Source of the DNA: an uncultured beta proteobacterium
GTDB taxonomy: Bacteria > Pseudomonadota > Gammaproteobacteria > Burkholderiales > Burkholderiaceae_C
Assembly: GCA_903927495.1 (NCBI GenBank)
Contig: CAIYNH010000237.1
Location: 1-6,916 of the forward strand
Direction of reading: 5' to 3'
Length of the DNA stretch: 6,916 nt
Position numbers and translations under genes: made by a program. The first letter of the stretch is position 1. Each line of letters starts with the position of its first letter. The notes under the pieces are model-generated. The model worked only from the letters and a program-made list of their open reading frames with translations, ran no database searches and was not told the DNA's origin. Positions 1-6,916 of this stretch are shown here, piece after piece.

Positions 1-964
1 CACAGCCTCGGCCCGATTTGACTATGCAAGCCTCAAACTGTCAGGGCTTTCCTGCATTGATAGTGACCTTTGCGATCTGAATTCCGGTACTGGGCTGACG
101 GCAGATGTAGCAGGAGAGCACTCCTATCAAAGACTCAATCCTTCCATGGGCATGACCTACAGGCTTGCGCCAACCACCTTTGCATTTGCCAACTATGCAG
201 AAGGTTTCCGCACCCCTTCGGCAATCGAACTGGCATGTGCCGACCCTGCTGCACCTTGTAGTGGGGTCCCCAATGCTTTTGGTGCCGATCCGGAATTACT
301 GCCTGTTGTTTCAAGAACCATTGAATTTGGAATGCGGGGAAGTTTTGCCAACAGTTTGAAGTGGCGAACAGCGTACTACCACACGGCACTTGAGAACGAC
401 ATCTTATTCAACCAGAGTTCACTGTCTTCCGGGTATTTCTCGAATGTTGGTCAAACCCTTCGACAGGGCATAGAAATCGGACTCGACGGCAAGATCGGAA
501 AACTCGATTACGCCTTGGATTTGGGCAGAATTGAAGCGACCTATCAGTCTGGCTTTACTGTAGCTAATACGGCCAACAGTGCCGTCGCGGTACCTGTGCA
601 GCCCGGAAACTTTATTCCCGGCATTGCGCAATGGGTGTTCAAGAGTCGCTTGAGTTATCCAATCACAGCGCAAACACGAATTGGTGTTGCCATTCAAGCG
701 CAAGGGCCGCACTTTGCTCGCGGAGATGACAACAATGCCGACATCAACGGCCAAGTTGCTGGCTTCACCACCGTAAAGCTGGACGTTCAGCACAGTCTAG
801 GCAAGTCGGTCAGCCTGTATGCTGGGGTCAACAACCTTTTCGACGTGAAATATGCTTCTTACGGTGCACTGGCAGTCAATAACATCACAACAGGTGTAGC
901 TGAGCAGTTTCTCTCACTCGGGGCACCTCGAGCGATGTACGCCGGTCTGCAAATGAAGTTCTAA
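1..964 (+). CDS. TonB-dependent outer-membrane receptor, C-terminal part (5' end outside window)
   Basis: The reading frame is open from base 2 to the TAA at 962-964, giving 320 residues. The start and the N-terminal plug domain lie outside the window. The visible part is the C-terminal half of a 22-strand beta-barrel: it has alternating aromatic and polar strands, the segment NYAEGFRTPSAIEL (from about base 188) followed by an ADPELLP stretch and a conserved R..EFG, as in siderophore and metal-chelate receptors. Near the end come a VNNLFDVKYASYG motif and a final strand ending in phenylalanine (LQMKF), the usual signal for outer-membrane insertion by the BAM complex. Such receptors import ferric chelates, vitamin B12 or other scarce ligands using energy from TonB-ExbBD. 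The ligand cannot be told from this fragment. Two cysteine pairs (SCIDSDLC and ACADPAAPC) probably form extracellular-loop disulfides; that is inference. No TonB-system partner gene is visible nearby. Confidence 0.9.
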   Translation, partial: TASARFDYASLKLSGLSCIDSDLCDLNSGTGLTADVAGEHSYQRLNPSMGMTYRLAPTTFAFANYAEGFRTPSAIELACADPAAPCSGVPNAFGADPELLPVVSRTIEFGMRGSFANSLKWRTAYYHTALENDILFNQSSLSSGYFSNVGQTLRQGIEIGLDGKIGKLDYALDLGRIEATYQSGFTVANTANSAVAVPVQPGNFIPGIAQWVFKSRLSYPITAQTRIGVAIQAQGPHFARGDDNNADINGQVAGFTTVKLDVQHSLGKSVSLYAGVNNLFDVKYASYGALAVNNITTGVAEQFLSLGAPRAMYAGLQMKF

Positions 965-1135
965 ATTCCATTTTTAGATTATCCGTGTCGCTGTTGTCTC
1001 GCCTTGTCTTGCTGCGGCTCAATGCCTCCCGGGTTCGACAGCTAAACGCCATCATTCACCCCAATCCCCAATGAAATCAAGGAAAAATTGTGCTTAGAAT
1101 CTGATTTTGTGAAAATATTCGGTGAACCCATATTG
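965..1135. other. Non-coding gap between receptor gene and DruA-like remnant
   Basis: No convincing gene lies here. It contains a perfect 7-base tandem duplication, CCCCAAT twice, at 1059-1072. No hairpin followed by a T run that would serve as a terminator for the receptor gene was found. If the DruA-like fragment came in on a mobile element, one end of that element could lie here, but I see no terminal inverted repeat to prove it. Confidence 0.5.
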
Positions 1136-1399
1136 TTATTTGCACAGAAGTGTGGCGAAGTTTTTGCGAAGCGGGTAAAGCCAGATATCTTTGGCCGGGA
1201 TCAGGCGCTTGTGGCTGGTGGATTTCTTTCCCCTGCCCGCAGTGCGTCCGACGTTGATCGAGTTGGCGGCCTTGTAGCAAGTTCCCTTGTGGTGCTCGTA
1301 TTCTACGAAGGTCTCCAGTAGCACGGGCTCAAAACCATAGCGCTGCCTCCAGTCCTTGGGCAACTGGTGAGCAGCCAGGGAGAGAATTTTTGAGGCCAA
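1136..1399 (-). pseudogene. DruA-like (DUF4338) protein, 3' fragment
   Basis: This frame encodes about 87 residues matching the C-terminal third of the DUF4338/DruA family as I know it. Visible family features are LAAHQLPKDWRQRYGF, then VLLETFVE, then GTCYKAAN, VGRTAGRGKK and a closing DIWLYPL. Full-length members are usually about 280-400 residues, so roughly two thirds at the N-terminus is missing. The frame can be read back only to about 1405 before a stop at 1409-1411, and the first usable codon is a TTG inside the conserved LASKILSLAA block, so no genuine start exists. The C-terminal end looks natural. The usual W after KAAN is replaced by S. DruA is a component of the Druantia anti-phage system, but many single DUF4338 genes sit beside transposases or inside insertion elements, and this fragment more likely derives from one of those. 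No other Druantia gene is present. It is almost certainly non-functional. Confidence 0.72.
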
Positions 1400-1403
1400 G
1401 CCT

Positions 1404-1829
1404 TTGGTTTACTCACCTGTTTGTAGCTCCATTACGGCGGTCAGTGACAACGGGTTTTCAATGGATGACTTTAGCACCGGCTTTTCGTCGCTGTCGTACT
1501 TTAAAGAGTTGCCACTCGAACAACTCAAGATTGATCAATCGTTTGTGCGCGATCTGGTTTCTGATCAGAACGACAAAGCAATTGTGGAAGCCATTATCAC
1601 ACTGGGTCGGGCGTTTGACCTAAACATCATCGCCGAGGGTGTCGAAACGCAAACCCCACACATTCAGCTTGCCAATGACGGTTGTACCTCGTTTCTGGGG
1701 TATTTGTTCGGGCGAACGATTTCAATTCATCAAGCGAATGCCAACCTGACTCAGTATGCGCACTCTCAGCTAACGGCTGGTGCTGCCGAACCAGGCTCAG
1801 CTCCTGGATCGAGCTCAGAGGTGTCTTGA
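1404..1829 (+). pseudogene. EAL-domain (cyclic di-GMP phosphodiesterase) protein, 3' fragment
   Basis: The frame encodes the C-terminal half of an EAL domain. From about base 1449 the family motifs run in order: FSMDDFSTGFSSLSYFK (the DDFGTG loop-6 motif, with G changed to S), LPLEQLKIDQSFVRDL, DKAIVEAIITLG, IIAEGVETQ, then GCTSFLGYLFGR where the family has QGY. The EAL signature, the N-terminal half of the barrel and any GGDEF or sensor domain upstream are absent. Intact enzymes hydrolyse c-di-GMP to pGpG; this piece lacks needed metal-ligand residues and cannot. There is no ATG at the head of the frame (the first candidate is TTG at 1404) and no ribosome binding site was seen. Recognisable homology ends near 1735-1765; the remaining serine, glycine and proline-rich tail is read from DNA that codes on the other strand for the small lysine-rich protein. 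Confidence 0.82.
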
Positions 1830-1951
1830 TCACCCTCTTCAGGACCGTCAGAGACCTTACGCTCGGCCTTGTGCTTAAGCTTCTCCTCTTTCTTCTTCTT
1901 CTTAGCCAGTTCTTTCTGACGCTTTTCGTAACCGTAATTAGGTGTTGCCAA
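1766..1951 (-). CDS. Small lysine-rich conserved hypothetical protein (61 aa), probable TTG start
   Basis: The function is unknown. With a TTG start at 1951-1949 the product is 61 residues. It begins MATPNYGYEKRQKELAKKKK, continues with a charged helix-forming stretch rich in K, E and R (about residues 8-33), and ends in an acidic then Pro/Ala/Gly-rich tail. Very similar short proteins with a PNY.YEKRQ.ELAKK core are, as far as I recall, common in betaproteobacteria without an assigned role. The TTG start is preferred because the conserved region begins right after it, AGAAAG lies six bases upstream, and a plausible promoter lies just beyond. An ATG at 2017 would add 22 residues that do not resemble the family as I remember it. 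The last 64 bases overlap the EAL remnant on the other strand. The charged helix could bind nucleic acid or a partner protein, but that is a guess. Confidence 0.68.
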   Translation of the reverse strand: MATPNYGYEKRQKELAKKKKKEEKLKHKAERKVSDGPEEGDQDTSELDPGAEPGSAAPAVS

Positions 1952-1976
1952 TGTGTGCTTTCTAGTTAATGCTGCG

Positions 1977-2005
1977 ATTTTACAGTTCACCAGCTGGAAA
2001 GCAAA
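1977..2005 (-). promoter_or_regulatory. Candidate sigma-70 promoter for the small lysine-rich gene
   Basis: On the minus strand, TAAAAT (1982-1977) fits a -10 box with five of six consensus bases. TTTGCT (2005-2000), 17 bases upstream, is a poor -35 box. Transcription would start near 1970, about 20 bases before the TTG codon and downstream of the alternative ATG at 2017, which supports the shorter gene model. The evidence is sequence resemblance only. Confidence 0.3.
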
Positions 2006-2017
2006 AACAATGCTCAT

Positions 2018-2137
2018 TTAGGGTGCGGAAATAGACAATACACCGTTATTTCTGAAGCTCGTCGGTCGCAGTGTGCTCAACCCTCAAAATCGAATGCCGA
2101 AAAAACAATGCGCCGGTCAGCACCGTTGAAAATGGAA
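2018..2137. other. Intergenic gap between metC and the small lysine-rich gene
   Basis: This 120-base stretch follows the metC stop and precedes the small gene, both on the minus strand. A short hairpin (CGGT-CAGC-ACCG, 2114-2125) and a run of six T on the minus strand (2105-2100) are present, but they are eight bases apart and the stem has only four pairs, so I do not call a terminator. No gene was seen. Confidence 0.4.
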
Positions 2138-3352
2138 TTAGTCTACTCTGGCAAGTACTTGCAGCGCTTGCTCCAGATCGGCTTGCAAGTCGGGTACGGA
2201 TTCGAGACCGATAGAAAAGCGTACCAAGGTTCCTGATTTGAGGTATGTAGGCCAACTCTGGCGCATGCTCGCAAGTTCGTAAGGCATCACCAGACTCATC
2301 GGCCCCCCCCAACTGTAGCCAATCCTGAATAGCTTAAGCGCATCACAAAACGCATCAATCTGTGCTTGGCTGAAATCTGATCTGAACATGACACTGAACA
2401 ACCCGGCAGCAGACCCGATTGCGCCTTTGCACAAAGCCAACCAGTTTTTATGACCGACTGAATCCGGCAACGCCGGGTGCAACACCTGGGCGAATTCAGG
2501 ACGCTGTAGCGCCCAGTGTGCCAGGCCACGAGTGGCCACGTCATGCGCTTGGTATCGCAGCGCCAAACTGGGTAATCCCCGCAACACCAGTTCTGCATCG
2601 TTGGCACCAACACCCAGACCAATACGCATGTGACAGAGCTTGAGGCGCATGTGCAGGCCGACATCCCGCGTGATGATGCTACCCATCAGCACGTCACCCC
2701 CACCACTGGGATATTTGGTCAAGGCATGAATGGAAATATCGACAGCCAACGCCGGACTGGCGGCAGGGCTCAAATCGAACGGATTAAATGCCAAACCAGC
2801 ACCCCAGGTATTGTCCAACGCAGTCCACACACCTGCAGCCTTGCAGATGCGCACCTGCTCACACAGGTCTGGAAACTCAAGGGTAACCGAACCCGCAGCC
2901 TCCAGCCACACCAGACGGGTATGGGGTCTGATATTGGCGACCAGGTCAGCTGGATTCATGGGATCATAGAAACGGTGGCTGATGCCCCAATGGGCTAGTT
3001 CTGCTTCAGCCAACGCCTTGCTGGGTCCATAGGCGTTATCAGGAATCAGGACTTCATCACCCGTACGCAACAGAGCCAGTGCTACCGTGGCGATGGCTGC
3101 CAGACCGCTAGGCACCAGCAGGCACTGTGAGCCACCCTCCAGAGCACACAGACGCTCTTCGAGGGTATATGTGGTGGGGGTGCCGTGCAGCCCATAGGTA
3201 TAGGCTGTCTTGTCTTTCCACTCAAACTGGCGCATAGCCGCCACGTTGGGGAAAAACACGGTCGATGCCTTGAAAACGCCTGGCTGCGGTGCGGCAAAAC
3301 CCGCCGGAGCTTGGTAAGCGTGCTGAATCAGCGCTGTAGTGCGGTCAGACAT
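2138..3352 (-). CDS. metC: Cystathionine beta-lyase, PLP-dependent
   Basis: A 404-residue fold-type I PLP enzyme of the Cys/Met metabolism family. It cleaves cystathionine to homocysteine, pyruvate and ammonia in the cytoplasm, the next-to-last step of transsulfuration-route methionine synthesis. Visible features are YTYGLHGTPTTYTLEERLC (51-69), the phosphate-binding PSGLAAIA (81-88), LDNTWGAG with Asp180 expected to contact the PLP ring nitrogen, Lys213 in SIHALTKYPSGGGD as the Schiff-base lysine, SWGGP (347-351), and RFSIGLES (378-385), whose Arg binds the substrate carboxylate. TYGLHGTPTT and the SWGG motif fit beta-lyases better than gamma-synthases. The frame stays open 30 codons further upstream, but the start at 3352 is chosen because AGGTG lies six bases before it and the extension would overlap the preceding gene. 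It follows the phosphoribosyltransferase by 17 bases and is probably the last gene of the operon. A related C-S lyase activity on cysteine is also possible. Confidence 0.87.
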   Translation of the reverse strand: MSDRTTALIQHAYQAPAGFAAPQPGVFKASTVFFPNVAAMRQFEWKDKTAYTYGLHGTPTTYTLEERLCALEGGSQCLLVPSGLAAIATVALALLRTGDEVLIPDNAYGPSKALAEAELAHWGISHRFYDPMNPADLVANIRPHTRLVWLEAAGSVTLEFPDLCEQVRICKAAGVWTALDNTWGAGLAFNPFDLSPAASPALAVDISIHALTKYPSGGGDVLMGSIITRDVGLHMRLKLCHMRIGLGVGANDAELVLRGLPSLALRYQAHDVATRGLAHWALQRPEFAQVLHPALPDSVGHKNWLALCKGAIGSAAGLFSVMFRSDFSQAQIDAFCDALKLFRIGYSWGGPMSLVMPYELASMRQSWPTYLKSGTLVRFSIGLESVPDLQADLEQALQVLARVD

Positions 3353-3358
3353 CGGCGA

Positions 3359-3363
3359 CACCT
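3359..3363 (-). promoter_or_regulatory. Ribosome binding site for metC
   Basis: AGGTG on the minus strand lies six bases before the ATG at 3352. It favours this start over the upstream in-frame codons, which lie inside the phosphoribosyltransferase gene. Confidence 0.5.
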
Positions 3364-3369
3364 GACTAC

Positions 3370-3894
3370 TCAGACACTCCACTTCTGAATCAGGTTCTCG
3401 GGCCGTAGACTGTCGTAGCTTTCGAACGGTTGGTGAATCCAAGGGTTGGTGGGCAGGTAATCGACCGAGTAATCGGGCGAAAAAATCGACAGTGCCTTGG
3501 TCCAGATGACTGCGCTACGCAGTTCGGTGATGGGTTTGTAGTTGTTTTTGAGCTGCTGGATCACAACATTGAGCGTATGACCGGAGTCGGCCAGATCATC
3601 AACAAGCAGAACTTTGCCGGCAATCTCACCCTTGGGCGTGGTGATGTAGTGGGCAATATCAAGTTTGCCCTGCACCGTGCCAGCCTCCGAGCGGTAGGAA
3701 CTGGTCGACATGATCGCGAGTGGTTTGTCAAAAACCCGCGAGAGAATATCACCCGGGCGCATACCGCCACGTGCCAGACACAAGATCGTGTCAAACTGCC
3801 AACCCGATTGGTGAATTCTGATGGCCAGCTTTTCGATCAAATTGTGGTACTCGTCGTAGCTTACGTACAGGTGTTTGCCGTCTTCTGTCAACAT
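3370..3894 (-). CDS. Type I phosphoribosyltransferase, purine PRT-like
   Basis: A 174-residue cytoplasmic phosphoribosyltransferase. The diagnostic PRPP-binding loop is VLLVDDLADSGHTL (95-108), with the paired acidic residues Asp99 and Asp100. Another conserved stretch, CLARGGMRPGDIL (39-51), is the loop that holds pyrophosphate, and SSYRSE (65-70) lies in the flexible-loop region. WIHQPFE (152-158) resembles the base-binding end of xanthine-guanine and hypoxanthine-type enzymes. These transfer the ribose-5-phosphate of PRPP to a free purine base. Which base is used cannot be read from the sequence; genes in this position are often labelled hypoxanthine phosphoribosyltransferase by similarity. 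The ATG at 3894 is chosen over the adjoining TTG at 3897 because AGGAG lies seven bases upstream. It follows purA by 73 bases, the longest gap in the run. Purine salvage beside AMP synthesis makes sense as a shared job. Confidence 0.85.
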   Translation of the reverse strand: MLTEDGKHLYVSYDEYHNLIEKLAIRIHQSGWQFDTILCLARGGMRPGDILSRVFDKPLAIMSTSSYRSEAGTVQGKLDIAHYITTPKGEIAGKVLLVDDLADSGHTLNVVIQQLKNNYKPITELRSAVIWTKALSIFSPDYSVDYLPTNPWIHQPFESYDSLRPENLIQKWSV

Positions 3895-3901
3895 CAATAT
3901 G

Positions 3902-3906
3902 CTCCT
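3902..3906 (-). promoter_or_regulatory. Ribosome binding site for the phosphoribosyltransferase
   Basis: A consensus AGGAG on the minus strand sits seven bases before the ATG at 3894. It is the clearest ribosome binding site in the window and fixes this start rather than the TTG one codon upstream. Confidence 0.7.
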
Positions 3907-3967
3907 AAATTAGTAGCTTTTTACGCTTATCTGGAAAGGGCTAGTGGCGAATTTTTTAATACAATCT

Positions 3968-5347
<1,380 letters not shown>

Positions 5348-5363
5348 TTAGCTTCTTTTCTGT

Positions 5364-6515
5364 TTAATGAATAGCTCGTACAACCCACTGCCCGTCGGCT
5401 TCAAGCAGCTCGCGATCGCAGTGGAACTCATCAACTTGACTCTCATGACCCGGTAGCACGCACACCACGATTTCACCGCGTGAGCGCAAAGCGGTAATGG
5501 CTGCATTCAAGTCCACGTCATCACGCCAGGGAGCACGAATAGCAGCTTGCAAAGCACGCGGTGTCACAACCGCGACCAGCGCCTTGAGGTCCATGCTGAA
5601 ACCAGCGGCTGGCCGGTTCCGACCAAACACTGCCCCCACCTCATCGTAGCGGCCACCACGCACCAGTGCATCGCTGGCACCCGGCGCGTAAATTGCAAAA
5701 CGTGCGCCGGTGTAATAGGCGTAACCGCGCAAATCTGCCAAATCAAAAGTAACCTTGGCACCTTCTAGGTGGCGCGCCAAATACTTCAAATTTCGTAGCG
5801 CCTCATGCACGGCTGGCAACGTCTGCAGGACTTTTTCTGCCTCAATCAAGACCCGCTCGTCGCCGTACAGTTGAATCAAAGCCAGCAAGCCTTGTCGAAT
5901 TTCGACAGGTAAATCATGGGTCAGTGACAGCAATTCGGCCTGGTCTTTGGCGGCCAATGCGGTGTGCACATCAACCAATTTGGCTGGGCTCAAAGAGACA
6001 CCTGCAAGCAAAGCCTTGACCAACCGGGCATCTGCAAGATCAATGCTGGGTGACTGCACCTTGGCTGCCTTGAGGCACTCAAAAGCCAACGCCAGCACCT
6101 CGATGTCAGCCTCCATGCCCGCGTGACCGTAAATTTCAGCACCCAATTGCAAGGGTTCACGGGTGGCGTGAGGGGCACCAGGTCGGGTGTGCAGCACAGA
6201 TCCGCAGTAGCACAGACGAGTAACACCTGAGCGGTTAAGCAGGTGTGCATCTATACGGGCGACCTGGGGCGTGCTGTCAGCACGCAAGCCCATCATGCGC
6301 CCGGAAAGTTGATCAACCAGTTTGAAGGTTTGCAGGTCTAGCGCCCCACCCGCACCCGTGAGTAAGGATTCAAGGTGCTCGAGCAGTGGAGGCATGACCA
6401 ACTCGTAGCCAAAGCTGCGGGCGGTGTCTAGCAAGTCTCGACGTAGTTCTTCGATGTGACGTGCCTCGGAAGGCAGGACATCGGCAATGTGATCCGGTAG
6501 GACCCAGGCAGACAT
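5364..6515 (-). CDS. hisZ: ATP phosphoribosyltransferase regulatory subunit HisZ
   Basis: A 383-residue paralogue of histidyl-tRNA synthetase that has lost tRNA charging and instead forms a complex with short-form HisG, activating it and carrying histidine feedback inhibition in the first step of histidine synthesis. It opens with [20 protein letters not shown], followed by class II synthetase-like pieces: [15 protein letters not shown] (77-91), [13 protein letters not shown] (100-112), [11 protein letters not shown] (120-130), [17 protein letters not shown] (261-277) and a motif-3-like [18 protein letters not shown] (285-302). There is no C-terminal anticodon-binding domain of the size found in true HisRS. 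HisG is not in the window, so the partner gene lies elsewhere. The start at 6515 is chosen because family members begin MSAW as I recall; an ATG two codons upstream (6521) is equally possible, as neither has a good ribosome binding site. Confidence 0.93.
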   Translation of the reverse strand: MSAWVLPDHIADVLPSEARHIEELRRDLLDTARSFGYELVMPPLLEHLESLLTGAGGALDLQTFKLVDQLSGRMMGLRADSTPQVARIDAHLLNRSGVTRLCYCGSVLHTRPGAPHATREPLQLGAEIYGHAGMEADIEVLALAFECLKAAKVQSPSIDLADARLVKALLAGVSLSPAKLVDVHTALAAKDQAELLSLTHDLPVEIRQGLLALIQLYGDERVLIEAEKVLQTLPAVHEALRNLKYLARHLEGAKVTFDLADLRGYAYYTGARFAIYAPGASDALVRGGRYDEVGAVFGRNRPAAGFSMDLKALVAVVTPRALQAAIRAPWRDDVDLNAAITALRSRGEIVVCVLPGHESQVDEFHCDRELLEADGQWVVRAIH

Positions 6516-6545
6516 GTGCATTGAAGGGTGGCTGTTAAAAACCAG

Positions 6546-6574
6546 ATTCTACCGGGCAGAAGCGCCGATACGAA
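6546..6574 (-). promoter_or_regulatory. Candidate promoter upstream of hisZ
   Basis: In the gap between the DUF2065 gene and hisZ, the minus strand reads TAGAAT (6551-6546), a five-of-six match to a -10 box. A weak -35 box, TTCGTA (6574-6569), lies 17 bases further upstream. This could give hisZ-purA expression independent of the hfl genes. Without expression data it remains a guess. Confidence 0.25.
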
Positions 6575-6763
6575 TCAGCCCAGCAACCAAATCAGCGCAA
6601 CGCCGAGTAGCACACTGCACAAACCAAAAAAACGCAATTGCCCATCACTGAGTTGAAGGATTTGCAAAAAGGTCTTGCGCCAAGAGGCCGGTGATGCGAA
6701 AGGCATGAAACCTTCGATCACCAGCACCAGTGCCATGGCCAACCAGAATGTTGAACTATCCAC
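6575..6763 (-). CDS. DUF2065 family small membrane protein (YjeT-like)
   Basis: A 62-residue inner-membrane protein of unknown function. It has two predicted transmembrane segments (about residues 5-23 and 44-61) joined by a short polar loop. The family pattern is clear: LVLVIEGFMPFASPASWRKT (13-32), then LSDGQLRFFG and a hydrophobic end of the type LLGVALIWLLG. The start is GTG at 6763, with only a weak GAG upstream; no better start exists. It sits 14 bases after the hflC stop. In many proteobacteria a DUF2065 (yjeT) gene lies between hflC and the hisZ/purA genes, as here, which supports the assignment. A link with HflKC-FtsH membrane quality control is suggested by position only. Confidence 0.86.
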   Translation of the reverse strand: MDSSTFWLAMALVLVIEGFMPFASPASWRKTFLQILQLSDGQLRFFGLCSVLLGVALIWLLG

Positions 6764-6777
6764 GTTTGAGCTCAGAG

Positions 6778-6916
6778 CTACTTTTTAGCCGGAGCGGCAG
6801 GTGCGCCAGAAGAACCTGCTCGCATAAGCTTGAAAAACTCAGAGTTGGACGGGTCAAGCACCATGACATCGCTCTTTTTAGAGAAAGTGGATTTGTAGGC
6901 ATCAAGACTGCGGTAG
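6778..6916 (-). CDS. hflC: Protease modulator HflC, C-terminal end (5' part outside window)
   Basis: Only the last 45 codons are present, read from base 6915 down to the TAG at 6780-6778. The piece YRSLDAYKSTFSKKSDVMVL followed by DPSNSEFFKLMRAG matches the C-terminus of HflC, where E. coli has a comparable AY..SF....DVMVLSPDSDFF..M. The tail after it is Ala/Pro/Gly-rich and ends in two lysines. HflC is a band-7/SPFH protein anchored in the inner membrane that assembles with HflK into a large periplasmic-side cage around the FtsH protease and tunes its activity. The following DUF2065 gene and hisZ-purA fit the usual hfl neighbourhood; hflK would be expected just outside the window. Confidence 0.88.
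   Translation of the reverse strand, partial: YRSLDAYKSTFSKKSDVMVLDPSNSEFFKLMRAGSSGAPAAPAKK

Noticed and set aside
1088..1321. A plus-strand open frame of 77 codons.
   Set aside because: It runs opposite the recognisable DruA-like coding sequence and has no recognised motif of its own.
1136..1399. A working Druantia defence system.
   Set aside because: Only about 87 codons of a DruA-like C-terminus remain, there is no start codon in context and no other Druantia gene is nearby. It is a relic.
1404..1829. An intact short EAL protein acting as a c-di-GMP receptor or regulator.
   Set aside because: Half of the barrel is missing, the DDFGTG loop and the QGY motif are altered, and there is no plausible start or ribosome binding site.
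1952..2017. A 22-residue N-terminal extension of the lysine-rich protein from the ATG at 2017.
   Set aside because: The added residues do not resemble the family, there is no ribosome binding site before that ATG, and a likely -10 box lies inside the extension.
2100..2125. A factor-independent terminator after metC.
   Set aside because: The stem has only four base pairs and is separated from the T run by eight bases, so it would be weak at best.
3353..3442. A 30-residue N-terminal extension of the cystathionine beta-lyase.
   Set aside because: It lies largely within the phosphoribosyltransferase gene, has no family resemblance, and a ribosome binding site supports the start at 3352.
3895..3967. 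An internal promoter in the purA to phosphoribosyltransferase gap.
   Set aside because: The stretch is A/T-rich and long enough, but I found no pair of boxes with acceptable spacing and match.

Overview
The window looks like a piece of a betaproteobacterial chromosome, most likely Burkholderiales and possibly a Comamonadaceae-type organism. This is inferred from the minus-strand gene order hflC - DUF2065 - hisZ - purA - phosphoribosyltransferase, which is familiar from that group, from the form of HisZ and of the cystathionine beta-lyase, and from intermediate base composition. No rRNA, tRNA, CRISPR array or complete insertion sequence was seen.

Right part (about 2138 to the right edge): a compact run of six genes, all on the minus strand. 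It reads from the 3' end of hflC (membrane protease regulator) through a 62-residue DUF2065 membrane protein, hisZ (regulatory subunit of ATP phosphoribosyltransferase), purA (adenylosuccinate synthetase), a type I phosphoribosyltransferase and a metC-type cystathionine beta-lyase. Gaps are 14 to 73 bases, so co-transcription is likely. The middle three genes handle purine and histidine metabolism around PRPP and AMP; the last belongs to methionine metabolism.

Left part (1 to about 2017): an accessory, partly decayed region. It begins with the C-terminal 320 codons of a plus-strand TonB-dependent outer-membrane receptor. About 170 bases of non-coding DNA follow. Next come two broken genes lying head to head: a minus-strand fragment of a DruA-like (DUF4338) protein and a plus-strand fragment of an EAL-domain (cyclic di-GMP phosphodiesterase) protein. 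Both have lost their 5' ends at almost the same point, near base 1400, which suggests one deletion removed both. The EAL remnant overlaps, tail to tail, a small minus-strand gene for a lysine-rich 61-residue protein that probably starts with TTG.

The most notable points are the head-to-head truncation near 1400, the small lysine-rich protein with its non-ATG start and convergent overlap, a run of eight G in the coding strand of metC at a conserved motif, and the uncharacterised phosphoribosyltransferase fixed between purA and metC. I found no convincing intact new system; the DruA-like piece is too damaged to be a working defence gene.
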